Source: Verrucomicrobiota bacterium (GTDB taxonomy: Bacteria > Verrucomicrobiota > Verrucomicrobiia > Limisphaerales > UBA8199). Taken from it: DNA of 39,723 nt. This document shows positions 8,650 to 16,767 of this stretch, in pieces (the first letter of the stretch is position 1; every line of letters starts with the position of its first letter). Where the stretch lies: contig JARKQH010000284.1 of the NCBI GenBank assembly GCA_029974925.1, positions 1 through 39,723 of the forward strand. The letters are read 5' to 3'. The position numbers and the translations under genes were made by a program. Below the pieces are notes generated by a model. The model was not told where the DNA came from, ran no database searches, and saw only the letters and a list, made by a program, of their open reading frames with translations.

Positions 8650-9069
8650 TCAACCGTCGCCCATGACGGTCACAACGATGGTGCGCCGGCGGGGTTTGAT
8701 GTCGCATTCGAGATGGAAGATTTGTTGCCAGGTGCCCAGTGCCAGGGCGCCCTCCTTGATCGGCACGGTAAGCGACGGACCGAGGACCGTTGCCTGAAGA
8801 TGGGAATGGCCGTTGCCGTCGTGCCAGGCCTGCTCGTGTCCGTAATCGCGGCTCGGAGGGAACAGCTTGTCCAGCATCGCCGGCAGGTCCCGTTCCAAGC
8901 CGGGCTCGAATTCGATGGTCCCCACCGCCGCAGTGCTGCCGACATTGAAGACATGAACGAGACCGCAGCGCACTTTGGAGTCGGTGACAATCCGGGCAAT
9001 CTCACCGGTGAGGTCGTGCATGTGGCGGTGGCCGGAGGTCTGAACCTGAATTTCACGCTGGTAGAACAT
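8650..9069 (-). CDS. YjbQ/UPF0047 family protein
   Basis: A 139-residue protein matching the YjbQ (UPF0047) family, also annotated as secondary thiamine-phosphate synthase on the basis of weak activity in E. coli; the physiological role is unsettled. I chose the ATG at 9069 because the family starts with a MFYQREI-like sequence. The frame continues upstream without matching the family. Conserved elements are HMHDLTGEI, the glycine and histidine region DGNGHSHLQATVLGPS, and LALGTWQQIFHLECD near the end. The histidines form the family's likely metal or ligand site. It is divergent from the TPR gene at 9350. There is no signal peptide. Confidence 0.88.
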   Translation of the reverse strand: MFYQREIQVQTSGHRHMHDLTGEIARIVTDSKVRCGLVHVFNVGSTAAVGTIEFEPGLERDLPAMLDKLFPPSRDYGHEQAWHDGNGHSHLQATVLGPSLTVPIKEGALALGTWQQIFHLECDIKPRRRTIVVTVMGDG

Positions 9070-9349
9070 GCCGCAAGCGTATCTTAAAAACTCCGGCAAA
9101 ACCAGAGAGCTTTCCGGGTTCATGACGGGGCCGGGCCCCGTCCCGTGCCGGTAAAGCCCAATCTCGTCTTGGAGAATCCGCTGGTCAAAACGCAAATGGA
9201 CGCGGGGGTTGCCTGGAATTCCGGACTTGGGACAATCTGGGTTCAAACGCGCCACCTCCTCCATCGTCCAAACGACAGTCCGGCCATGTTCAGGGCATAT
9301 TCAGGCTTGCGTTTTGGCTCGCCGGCTTGGAAGATGCTGGCCCTTTTAT

Positions 9350-10060
9350 ATGGAATCAGACGCAACAGAGCTGGCGGGATTTTGGAAGGCCTACGCCTGG
9401 GCCGAGAAGCACAAGAAAGAAGTGATTTACGGCGCCGTGGGTGTGGCCGTGGTGGGCCTGATCGTGTTTTTTGTGGTTTGGCAGCAGCGGGAGAAAGCCG
9501 CCGCGGCCCGCCATGCAATTTCCCGAGCCTATTTTGATCAGATGGTTTCGGGCAATGCGGCAGGGGGCGACCCGGAGGCGTATTTGAAAGTGGCGTCCGA
9601 GCACCCCAACACGGACGCCGGAGCGCGAGCCCTGCTGCTGGCAGCCGCCGGCTACTTTACGCAGGGCAAGTTTGCCGAGGCGCAGGCGCAGTTCCAGAAA
9701 TTCGCCAGCGAGTATCGGGAGAGCCCGCTGGTAGGGCAGGCGCTGCTGGGCTCGGCCATCTGTCTGGAAGCCCAGGGAAAAACGAACGAGGCCATCAGCG
9801 CCTACAAGGACCTGGTGGAGCGCCGCCCGAACGAGCCGTGGATTGCACAGGCGAAGTTCAACCTGGCGAATCTCTACGAGGCTCAGGGCAAGGCGGATCA
9901 GGCCGCCACCTTGTTTGAGGATGTCAGTCGGGCCGCGCCGTTCGGTTCGCTGGGGTCGGAAGCGGGAATCCGGCATGAGGAACTGCTGGCCCGGCATCCG
10001 GAACTGGCCCCCAAACCGGTCGTCAGCACCAACGCCCCCTTGCAGATCGAAGCCAAGTGA
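9350..10060 (+). CDS. Membrane-anchored tetratricopeptide-repeat protein (YfgM-like)
   Basis: The 236-residue protein has a short cytoplasmic start (MESDATELAGFWKAYAWAEK), one transmembrane helix at about residues 27-45 (VGVAVVGLIVFFVVW), then TPR-like helices to the end, for example QGKFAEAQAQFQKFASEY, GKTNEAISAYKDLVERRPNE and LYEAQGKADQAATLFEDV. The order resembles YfgM, an ancillary subunit of the SecYEG translocon with periplasmic TPRs, and related TPR_21 proteins. This functional link is inferred from layout only. The ATG at 9350 was chosen because upstream residues are unlike the family. It precedes ugd by 51 bases containing an inverted repeat and may be co-transcribed with it. Confidence 0.8.
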   Translation: MESDATELAGFWKAYAWAEKHKKEVIYGAVGVAVVGLIVFFVVWQQREKAAAARHAISRAYFDQMVSGNAAGGDPEAYLKVASEHPNTDAGARALLLAAAGYFTQGKFAEAQAQFQKFASEYRESPLVGQALLGSAICLEAQGKTNEAISAYKDLVERRPNEPWIAQAKFNLANLYEAQGKADQAATLFEDVSRAAPFGSLGSEAGIRHEELLARHPELAPKPVVSTNAPLQIEAK

Positions 10061-10070
10061 AGTGATTGCC

Positions 10071-10092
10071 GGCGCGCCGAGAAGGGCGCGCC
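10071..10092. repeat. Inverted repeat between the TPR gene and ugd
   Basis: GGCGCGCC at 10071-10078 is repeated at 10085-10092. Each copy is self-complementary, so the pair can form an 8-bp hairpin with a 6-base loop. No T-tract follows. It could be an RNA processing or stability element in a TPR-ugd-nudix transcript, or chance in GC-rich DNA. Confidence 0.4.
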
Positions 10093-10111
10093 CCGCCGGG
10101 CCAGGCTGTCC

Positions 10112-11401
10112 ATGAAACTCAGTATTATTGGCACCGGTTATGTCGGCCTGGTAACGGGCGCCTGTTTCGCCGAGGTGGGGCACCAGGTGATTTGCGTGGA
10201 TAGCGACGCGCAGAAGGTGGCGCTGCTCCAGCAAGGAGGAATTCCCATTTACGAGCCGGGGCTTGAGGACCTGATCCCCCGGAATGTGCAGGCTGGCCGC
10301 CTGCGCTTTACTACCCGCACGGCGGACGGTGTGGAGGGTTCGGACGTCATCTTTATCGCCGTGCCGACACCGCCGCTGCCGGATGGCTCGGTGGACTTGA
10401 GTTTTATCGAAAAAGTCGCCCGCGAGATTGCCAGCGCCATGACCACCTACAAAATCGTGGTGGACAAGAGCACCGTGCCGGTGAAAACGGGCGAGAAGGT
10501 GGCAGAGACGATCAAGCGTTACGGCCGAAACCAGGTGGAATTTGACGTGGTGAGCAACCCCGAGTTCCTGCGGGAGGGTTTTGCGGTGGAGGACCTTATG
10601 AAGCCGGACCGGGTGGTGATCGGGGTGAGGTCGCCGCGGCCGGTGGCGGCAATGCGGGAGGTTTACGCGCCGTTTGAAGCGCCGATGATTGTCACGGACA
10701 TCAATTCAGCGGAATTGATCAAGCACGCTTCGAACTCCTTCCTGGCGATGAAGATTTCTTACATCAACGCCTTGTCCGTGATCTGTGAGGCGACCGGGGC
10801 GAACGTGCAGGAGGTTGCCAACGGCATGGGCATGGACGCCCGGATCGGGCGCCGGTTTTTGGAGGCGTCGCTGGGATTTGGCGGGAGCTGCTTCCCGAAG
10901 GACTTGAGCGCCTTCATCAAAATCGCGGAGGAAATTGGCTACGATTTCCGGCTCCTGAAGGAGGTGCAACGGATCAACGAGGAGCAAATGAGCCGCTTTG
11001 TGAAGAAGATCAAAGACACGCTTTGGGTTCTGAAAGACAAGCGGATCGGGGTGTTGGGGCTCGCGTTCAAGCAAAACACCGATGACGTGCGGATGTCGCC
11101 GGCGATTGAGTTGTGCCGGCGGCTCCAGGCGGAAGGAGCCCTGCTGCGCGTGCATGATCCCCAGGCCATGGAAAAGGCGCGGGCCGTTTTGCGGGATGTG
11201 ACCTACGTGGCGGACATGAACGAGGTGGCGGAAGGGTGCGACGCCTTGGTGATTGCGACCGAGTGGGAAGCATTCAAGAAACTGGACCTGCTGCGGGCGC
11301 GCAACGCGCTGTCGCATCCCATCCTGTTCGACGGCCGGAACCTGTTCGATGTGGCGGAGATGGAGCGGCTGGGGTTTATTTACAAGAGCATCGGCCGATG
11401 A
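10112..11401 (+). CDS. ugd: UDP-glucose 6-dehydrogenase
   Basis: NAD-dependent four-electron oxidation of UDP-glucose to UDP-glucuronate, a precursor of acidic polysaccharides and modified lipids. The 429-residue protein starts with the Rossmann motif IIGTGYVGLVTGACFAEVG. The thioester-forming cysteine is C260 in GFGGSCFPKD, and the catalytic helix around NSAELIKHASNSFLAMKISY is intact. The C-terminal UDP-binding domain begins near IGVLGLAFKQNTDDVRMSPA. Length and motifs are those of the bacterial UDP-GlcDH family. The stop codon overlaps the start of the Nudix gene (ATGA), indicating translational coupling. Confidence 0.96.
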   Translation: MKLSIIGTGYVGLVTGACFAEVGHQVICVDSDAQKVALLQQGGIPIYEPGLEDLIPRNVQAGRLRFTTRTADGVEGSDVIFIAVPTPPLPDGSVDLSFIEKVAREIASAMTTYKIVVDKSTVPVKTGEKVAETIKRYGRNQVEFDVVSNPEFLREGFAVEDLMKPDRVVIGVRSPRPVAAMREVYAPFEAPMIVTDINSAELIKHASNSFLAMKISYINALSVICEATGANVQEVANGMGMDARIGRRFLEASLGFGGSCFPKDLSAFIKIAEEIGYDFRLLKEVQRINEEQMSRFVKKIKDTLWVLKDKRIGVLGLAFKQNTDDVRMSPAIELCRRLQAEGALLRVHDPQAMEKARAVLRDVTYVADMNEVAEGCDALVIATEWEAFKKLDLLRARNALSHPILFDGRNLFDVAEMERLGFIYKSIGR

Positions 11402-11871
11402 AAGCGGGCGCCCCGGAGCAGGACCCAATCGAGGTGGCGGCGGCGCTGGTGTTTCGCGATGGCAAGCTCCTCATCACGCAGCGCCATCCGGACGCCCACC
11501 TCGGAGGATTGTGGGAATTCCCCGGTGGCAAGCGCGAGGCGGGGGAATCCTACGAGGCGTGCCTGGTGCGGGAGCTCCGCGAGGAACTGGGCATCGAGGT
11601 GCGCGTGGGACCCCGCATTGCCGCCCTGACGCACAACTATCCCGAGAAAGCGGTGCACCTGGAGTTTTTCCATTGTCAGTGGACCGCCCATGAACCGCAG
11701 GCACTCGAATGCCCGGCCTTCAAATGGGTCACACGCGAGGAGCTGGGGAACCACGCGTTCCCGGCGGCGGACGCGCAGCTCCTGGCCAGACTCGGCACGG
11801 AACTTCGATTGTGGCAGGCCACGGACCAGCCGCCCGAGCCCGACGGCGCTCCCCCGCCGGCTCAGCCGTAA
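11398..11871 (+). CDS. mutT: MutT-type Nudix hydrolase
   Basis: A 157-residue Nudix hydrolase. The complete Nudix box is present, from GKREAGE to REELGI (G-x5-E-x7-RELREELGI), supplying the metal-binding glutamates. The N-terminal IEVAAALVFRDGKLLITQR and GGLWEFPGGK match the MutT/8-oxo-dGTP diphosphatase subfamily, which cleans oxidised nucleotides from the pool. Exact substrate is inferred. The start ATG overlaps the ugd stop by four bases. The end is convergent with, and overlaps by ten bases, the NDP-kinase gene on the other strand. The last 20 residues are Pro/Ala-rich tail. Confidence 0.9.
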   Translation: MKAGAPEQDPIEVAAALVFRDGKLLITQRHPDAHLGGLWEFPGGKREAGESYEACLVRELREELGIEVRVGPRIAALTHNYPEKAVHLEFFHCQWTAHEPQALECPAFKWVTREELGNHAFPAADAQLLARLGTELRLWQATDQPPEPDGAPPPAQP

Positions 11872-13028
11872 ACCTGTTCGATCACCTGCCGGAAAAGGTT
11901 CTCGCCCACCTGCACGATTTTCATTTCGCGCTCGGCGTTTTCCGGCGAATCGCTGGCATGCGCGGCGTTGATCATCACGCTCTGGCCAAATTCCCTGCGG
12001 ATGGAGCCGGGCGGGGCCTTCGAGGGGTCGGTGGGCCCGAGCACGTCCCGGATTTTGCGCACGGCATCCACGCCTTCGTAAACGAGGGCGATGCATTTCT
12101 CGCTGCCGGGCTTGTTCATTTCATCCGGCGGACACTCCGAGGGAGCGCGGCCTGACATGAACCGGACAATGTTCTCGAATTGGTTGTCGCCGAATGCCGG
12201 GCTCAGAACCGCGCCGAGCTGGCGCTCTTCTTCCGGCCCGATCTTGAATCCCATCTCCCGTTCAATGGCCGCCTTGGCGCGGGCCGCGACCATATCCTTC
12301 AACTTGGTCCGCAACACCTCCCGGACGGGGCCGTAAAACTCAATGGCTTGGGATACGCTCATCCGGTGAAGCTTGACGCCCACAATAAACAACCCCGTGC
12401 GTGAAAAGAAATCTATCATGTTCCCGGGACGGCCAGTGGGAAATCGGAAGTTCTCCGGTTTGATCAAAACCAGCGTCCGCTGCCCGGTTTCACCCGGCTG
12501 ATATGCAATGACGTTTTCCAGAACGCCGCCGTCGGTATCCGAGTACTTGGCCCAAACCTTGAGCTTGGACTCCGCTTCCTCCCGAGTGGGAGCGGCCAGC
12601 ACGGCTGGTTCGAAGTAGCGAACCTGGCCGTCGTCGCCGACGATCAGATCGCCGTAAGTGTCCCGGATGGTTTCGCCACTCCGCCGGTTCAGACTGATAT
12701 GGCCCACCACCGAGCGGGTTCGCCTCACGGCATCCTCGCCTTGGAACAGCAGCATCATCACCCGCCGGCGCCGGCCGGTTTTGGGGTCGGGTGCGAAGTT
12801 TTGCAGGATATAGTCGCGGAGCATCTCCTGAATCTTGCGATCCTGTGGATCGTCAGCGGAGATGATTTGATCCGCGTATTCGTTGACCAGTTCCTGACTG
12901 GGGGCAAACATCCGGGCGGCCACCAACTCGACGCCCGTGCGCGCGATGAGGCGGCTGATGATGCCGCCCGTACGGGATTTATGAAGAGAGTAAGGGGTTA
13001 TGATTACGTATGAAAGCTCTTGAGGCAT
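11862..13028 (-). CDS. ndk: Double-domain nucleoside diphosphate kinase with a degenerate N-terminal domain
   Basis: The 388-residue protein is about 2.7 times the usual NDPK length (about 140). The C-terminal half (about residues 190-388) is a recognisable NDP kinase: LVLIKPENFRFPTG, YEGVDAVRKIRDVLGPTDPS, PPGSIRREFGQS, and the phospho-accepting histidine H357 in INAAHASDSPENAE. It has an extra segment of about 50 residues and one of about 17 residues before the YEG strand. The N-terminal half has the same fold signature (VIITPYSLHKSRTGG, FQGEDAVRRTRSVVG, SGETIRDTYGD), but the lysine of the KPD motif is Thr-Pro and the catalytic histidine region is replaced by FEPAVLAAPTREEAES, so it should be inactive. 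The ATG at 13028 was chosen; a GTG at 13034 directly abuts the upstream stop. Confidence 0.88.
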   Translation of the reverse strand: MPQELSYVIITPYSLHKSRTGGIISRLIARTGVELVAARMFAPSQELVNEYADQIISADDPQDRKIQEMLRDYILQNFAPDPKTGRRRRVMMLLFQGEDAVRRTRSVVGHISLNRRSGETIRDTYGDLIVGDDGQVRYFEPAVLAAPTREEAESKLKVWAKYSDTDGGVLENVIAYQPGETGQRTLVLIKPENFRFPTGRPGNMIDFFSRTGLFIVGVKLHRMSVSQAIEFYGPVREVLRTKLKDMVAARAKAAIEREMGFKIGPEEERQLGAVLSPAFGDNQFENIVRFMSGRAPSECPPDEMNKPGSEKCIALVYEGVDAVRKIRDVLGPTDPSKAPPGSIRREFGQSVMINAAHASDSPENAEREMKIVQVGENLFRQVIEQVYG

Positions 13029-13034
13029 AAACAC

Positions 13035-13235
13035 TTAAGTATTTGGCGGAGGATCAGCCGCCGGAGGTGTATCGGTCGGAGCCGGGGCGGATTTTCCCCC
13101 CAGGATTTTGAACATCACAGTGCCGCAGGTCGGGCATTTGCCTTTGATGGCTTTTCGCCCGTTTTTCATCGTCTCTTCGACCGCATCCACAATTTCCTTC
13201 TTGGATTTACACTTGACGCAGTATCCTTCGGGCAT
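13035..13235 (-). CDS. DUF5679 zinc-ribbon small protein
   Basis: A 66-residue protein with two CxxC pairs (C6/C9 and C34/C37) in YCVKCKSKKEI and GKCPTCGTVMFKI, separated by a basic MKNGRKAIKG segment. This matches the DUF5679 family as I know it, a small zinc ribbon of unknown function. The C-terminal tail (about 20 residues) is Pro/Ala/Thr-rich. Its TAA stop directly abuts the possible GTG start, and lies six bases before the ATG start, of the double NDP kinase downstream, so the two are probably translated from one transcript. Confidence 0.82.
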   Translation of the reverse strand: MPEGYCVKCKSKKEIVDAVEETMKNGRKAIKGKCPTCGTVMFKILGGKSAPAPTDTPPAADPPPNT

Positions 13236-13554
13236 AAAAAAGTTCGCTGCCTTGGCGCTCCATGCGCCCCGGCAGTTACACGCTCAGGCTATCGGGCGGA
13301 CTCCGGGGCGTCAACAGCGAAAGCAAGGTGCCGGAGAGCAAGGCGCCGGACTGGAGGAGAGCCGCGGGCATGAATGGAACTGAAGCAGATATCGTTGAAC
13401 ACCAATCTTTTAAGACGATTCCTCCTCGAGGTGGCCTGGCGATGCCCCCCGATGGGGCGTTGGCCCATGCTGGTGTCGAACGGGCCTTTGGCCCTCTGGG
13501 TGGCAGCACAGGCCAGCGCCACGGCGCGGCATCAAACCAGCCTGGTGGCGGCAG
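13236..13554. other. 319-base intergenic region with hairpins
   Basis: No gene recognised; short frames here on both strands have low-complexity content and no family match. Two compact hairpins are visible: GCCCC/GGGGC at 13444-13448 and 13454-13458, and GGGCC-TTT-GGCCC at 13482-13494. The region should also hold the promoter of the DUF5679-ndk pair, but I do not find a clear -35/-10 pair. The hairpin segment may be a dispersed intergenic repeat (see findings). Confidence 0.4.
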
Positions 13555-15036
13555 CTACTGGGTCAGCGGGAGGTCGCGAAGGGCGGTTTTAAGGATTTTG
13601 CCCGTGCCATTGCGTGGAAGGGCAGGAAGAATCGTAATGCACTGGGGAATCTTGTAATCCGCGAGCTTCCGTTTGAGGAAGAGTTGCAGTTCCCGCGTAT
13701 CCACCTGAACGCCGTCGTTCAGTGAGACAAATGCGACGGGTTTTTCGCCCCGACGAACGTCGGGCTTGCCAATGACGGCGGCCTCCCGGATGCCTGGGAA
13801 GTGGTAAATAACCTCTTCAATTTCGCGTGGATACACATTAATGCCGTTGACCAGAAGCATGTCTTTTTTCCGGTCGGTGATGTAGAGGTAGCCCTCGGAG
13901 TCGAGGTACCCGATGTCGCCGGTCAACAGCCATTCGCCCCGGAACGTTTTGGCAGTTTCCTCCGGATTGTTCCAATAACCGAGCATGACATTGCCGCCCC
14001 GGACACAGACTTCGCCAACGTGGTGAGGCGGAAGACGGCGGCCCTGGTCGTCCTGGATGCTGACCTCGACGTTGGGAATGGGGAGCCCCACCGAGCCGGC
14101 CTTCCGCTTGCCATGAATGGGATTCTTGCTGACCACAGGGCTGGCTTCGCTCAGGCCGTAACCTTCGATGAGGGGGCGCCGGAACTTGGCTTCAAACTCC
14201 TCGATGACCTTCTTGGGGAGCGGGGCGGCGCCGCTGATGAAGACCCGGATGGGCAGTTCCAAGTGGCCGGGAATGTTGACCAGGCTCCGATAGAACTGGG
14301 GAATGGCCGGGAGGATGGACGCCTGGCGGGTGACGAGCTCTTCCAGGACATTCTTAACCGGATGCAAAGACTTGACGAGGATAATCGAGCCGCCGGCAAT
14401 GAGGGGGAGAAGCATGCCGACCGTAAGCATGTAACTGTGAAACAGCGGCAACAGGACGCCGAAACGGTCGGCCGGGACGGTTTCGAGCACTCGTCTGCAA
14501 CTCTCCACGTTGTGGAGCAGGTTGCCGTGGGAGAGCATGGCGCCTTTGGGGTGCCCGGTGGTGCCGGACGTATAAATCAGGGCGGCAAGGTCGGAAGGCT
14601 TGCGGCCCACCGCCGCGTGGGACAAGTCGGGCACTTCGCCGGCCAGCATGGCGACGGGGAACAGTTTGAGGTTCGGCCGGGCAGCTTCCAAGGCCCGATG
14701 ATGCGAACCGAGGTCGGCATCAGTGAAAAGCACATCAATACCCGCATCAGCGAGGATGTAGTTGACCTCTTCCGGCTTGAGGAAGGAGTTGATCGGAACC
14801 GCGGCGGCTCCGGCCCGGAGAATGCCAAGAAAGGCCGGAATAAACTCAGGGCAATTCTTGAGCCAGAGGCCGACGCGGTCGCCGGGTTTTACGTTAAAGC
14901 GGTTCTGGAGACAGAACGCCGCATAGGCGGCACGTTGGGCCAGGTCACTGAACGTAAACTCGGCATCGCCCCAGTAGAGGGCGGTTTTGCGCGCGTGCTC
15001 GTGAGCCGACCGAGCGAAAGCGGTAACCAGGTTCAT
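13555..15036 (-). CDS. Long-chain acyl-CoA synthetase-like AMP-binding enzyme
   Basis: Adenylate-forming enzyme of 493 residues, most like medium/long-chain fatty acid-CoA ligases. Core motifs in order: YTSGTTGHPKGAM (from residue 155, the ATP phosphate loop), EGYGLSEASPV, LTGDIGYLDSEGYLYITDR, KDMLLVNGINVYPREIE, and the C-terminal catalytic lysine K480 in PRNGTGKILK. It would activate a carboxylic acid to acyl-AMP and then acyl-CoA, feeding beta-oxidation or lipid remodelling; chain length cannot be read from sequence. I chose the ATG at 15036 (CAGGTTC just upstream) because the residues before it lack family similarity. It is divergent from the RNase D gene. Confidence 0.9.
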   Translation of the reverse strand: MNLVTAFARSAHEHARKTALYWGDAEFTFSDLAQRAAYAAFCLQNRFNVKPGDRVGLWLKNCPEFIPAFLGILRAGAAAVPINSFLKPEEVNYILADAGIDVLFTDADLGSHHRALEAARPNLKLFPVAMLAGEVPDLSHAAVGRKPSDLAALIYTSGTTGHPKGAMLSHGNLLHNVESCRRVLETVPADRFGVLLPLFHSYMLTVGMLLPLIAGGSIILVKSLHPVKNVLEELVTRQASILPAIPQFYRSLVNIPGHLELPIRVFISGAAPLPKKVIEEFEAKFRRPLIEGYGLSEASPVVSKNPIHGKRKAGSVGLPIPNVEVSIQDDQGRRLPPHHVGEVCVRGGNVMLGYWNNPEETAKTFRGEWLLTGDIGYLDSEGYLYITDRKKDMLLVNGINVYPREIEEVIYHFPGIREAAVIGKPDVRRGEKPVAFVSLNDGVQVDTRELQLFLKRKLADYKIPQCITILPALPRNGTGKILKTALRDLPLTQ

Positions 15037-15113
15037 GAACCTGAACCCTAAAGCGATTGGCCGGGAGGAAGCAAGCCCTGACTTGCAGGCATGTTTCGAC
15101 TTCCCCTGGGGCG

Positions 15114-16193
15114 GTGCGCGCCTATATTGGCGCGGTGGTTGACACGGAAGAGAAGCTGGCCGATTTGCTCCCAATCCTGACTGCGGCTGCGTGGGTTGCG
15201 GTGGACACGGAAGCCGACAGCCTGCACGCCTATCCCGAGAAGGTCTGCCTGATCCAAATCAGCACGGCAGAGGGCGACCGGCTGGTGGACCCGCTGGCCG
15301 GTCTGAATTTGGAGCCCTTCCTGGCTGCACTGGCCGGGCATGAGCTGATCATGCACGGGGCGGATTATGATTTGCGGCTGCTCAGCAAACATCACGAGTT
15401 CATCCCCAAAGCCATTTTCGACACCATGCTGGCGGCGCGGTTGCTGGGGTTGCGCCAGTTCAGCCTGGGGCACCTGGTGGAGCAATTCCTGGGGGTGAAG
15501 CTCGAGAAAGGCCCTCAGAAAGCCAACTGGGCAAGGCGGCCTTTAACCGAACGGATGGAGTCCTATGCTCGCAATGACACGCGGTATTTGAAGCCGCTGG
15601 CGGACCGGTTGGGTGCCGAACTCAAGGCCCGCGGGCGGCTCGAATGGCACCGCGAGGCCTGCGCCCAGCTTATCCGGGATTCCAGCCGGCCCCGCTCGTC
15701 GGACGTGGACTCGGCTTGGCGCGTCAAAGGCAGCCACGCGCTGGACAGGCGGGGGCTGGCGGTGCTCCGGGAGCTTTGGCAATGGCGTGAAGGGGAGGCG
15801 GTCGCAGCCAACAGACCTCCCTTTTTCATCCTGAGCCATGAGCTGCTGGTTGACCTGGCAGCCGCCGCAGCCGCGGGAAGGCCGCTTAACCCCCTGTTCC
15901 CAGCGCATCTGTCGCCCCGCCGGCGCGCCGGCATGGAAAAGAGCGTCGCGCGCGCACTGGCTCTCCCCCCGCAGGAACATCCCCAGCTCTTGCGGCCAAA
16001 GGGCCGGAGACCGAGCGAGCCGGAACGGCGCCGCTTCCTGGAACTGCAGCGGCGCCGGGACCTGCGGGCGGCGGAGTTGGGCCTGGACCCGACGCTGATC
16101 GCCAGCCGCGCGACCCTTTCAGACCTTGCGCATGATTGGGATAAGCACGCAGCGGACCTGATGACGTGGCAGAGGAAACTGCTTGGACCCTGA
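15114..16193 (+). CDS. rnd: Ribonuclease D (3'-5' exoribonuclease with HRDC domain)
   Basis: DEDD-family exonuclease for tRNA and stable-RNA 3'-end trimming. With the GTG start at 15114 the protein has 359 residues. Exo motif I is VDTEADSLH (D31, E33), motif II is in MHGADYDLRLLS, and motif III is YARNDTRYL with the DEDDy tyrosine. An HRDC domain follows (LDRRGLAVLRELWQWREGEA). The C-terminal part is rich in Arg/Leu helices. The start is uncertain: in-frame TTG at 15057 and GTG at 15135 are possible, none with a strong ribosome binding site. It is convergent with the ribosomal operon. Confidence 0.9.
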   Translation: MRAYIGAVVDTEEKLADLLPILTAAAWVAVDTEADSLHAYPEKVCLIQISTAEGDRLVDPLAGLNLEPFLAALAGHELIMHGADYDLRLLSKHHEFIPKAIFDTMLAARLLGLRQFSLGHLVEQFLGVKLEKGPQKANWARRPLTERMESYARNDTRYLKPLADRLGAELKARGRLEWHREACAQLIRDSSRPRSSDVDSAWRVKGSHALDRRGLAVLRELWQWREGEAVAANRPPFFILSHELLVDLAAAAAAGRPLNPLFPAHLSPRRRAGMEKSVARALALPPQEHPQLLRPKGRRPSEPERRRFLELQRRRDLRAAELGLDPTLIASRATLSDLAHDWDKHAADLMTWQRKLLGP

Positions 16194-16261
16194 GCGGGGC
16201 CCGCCCGGGGAGCGGAAAGGGTCGGCGGACAAGCCTACGGCGGGAACCGGACCCAGGAATG

Positions 16262-16293
16262 AAAAAACCCGCCTGGGGAACAGGGCGGGTTTG
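16262..16293 (-). terminator. Rho-independent terminator of the ribosomal operon
   Basis: On the minus strand a stem built from AAACCCGCC and GGCGGGTTT, closed by CTG/CAG with one bulged base, is followed by a run of six T residues (16267-16262). It lies about 28 bases after the rplQ stop and ends the long rplB-rplQ transcription unit. Confidence 0.85.
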
Positions 16294-16320
16294 TGAGAAA
16301 ACGGACCGGGGCTCCGCCGG

Positions 16321-16755
16321 TTACTTGGATTCGGCCGGCTTGGCTTCCTCGGCGGGCTTGGCCGAGGCGGCCTCGGCAGGGGCGGCAACGGCCGCGGTGG
16401 CGGGTTCGACCCATTCCAGGATGGCCTTCTGGCCGGCGTCGCCCTGACGCTGATTCAACCGAATGATCCGGGTGTAGCCTCCGCGCCGGTCTTTTTGGGC
16501 GGGAGCAATTTCGTTGAAGAGAATCTTGACCGCGTCTTCCTGATGGAGACGGGCGGCGGCCAGGCGGCGGTCGTGGAGGGTGCCGCTTTTGCCGAGCGTG
16601 ACCATCTTTTCAGCCACGGACCGCGCGGCTTTGGCCTTGGCGAGCGTGGTGGTGACGCGCTTGTGCTTGATGAGGCTGCAAACCAGGTTGGCCAGCATCG
16701 CGTTGCGATGCTCGCCGGTGCGGCCCAGCTTGGCTGTTCGCTTGAGGTGTCGCAT
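16321..16755 (-). CDS. rplQ: 50S ribosomal protein L17
   Basis: Large-subunit protein near the exit tunnel. The N-terminal region MRHLKRTAKLGRTGEHRNAM and SLIKHKRVTTTLAKAKAARS is highly typical. The core ends at IRLNQRQGDAGQKAILEWV. It is followed by an Ala/Glu/Pro/Lys tail of about 28 residues not found in E. coli L17, giving 144 residues. It is the last gene of the operon, 12 bases after rpoA, as in many bacteria. Confidence 0.97.
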   Translation of the reverse strand: MRHLKRTAKLGRTGEHRNAMLANLVCSLIKHKRVTTTLAKAKAARSVAEKMVTLGKSGTLHDRRLAAARLHQEDAVKILFNEIAPAQKDRRGGYTRIIRLNQRQGDAGQKAILEWVEPATAAVAAPAEAASAKPAEEAKPAESK

Positions 16756-16767
16756 ATAAAAACTCTC

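Noticed and set aside
9236-9262. GGTTCAAAC-like T-loop sequence
   Set aside because: No acceptor stem, anticodon arm or CCA end can be placed around it, so it is not a tRNA.
13289-13522. Short minus-strand frames in the 13236-13554 gap
   Set aside because: Two overlapping frames read the same hairpin-rich DNA with no domain or start signal; more likely an intergenic repeat than a gene.
13801-15051. 416-codon plus-strand frame
   Set aside because: It is antisense to the acyl-CoA synthetase, which has all adenylation motifs in order.
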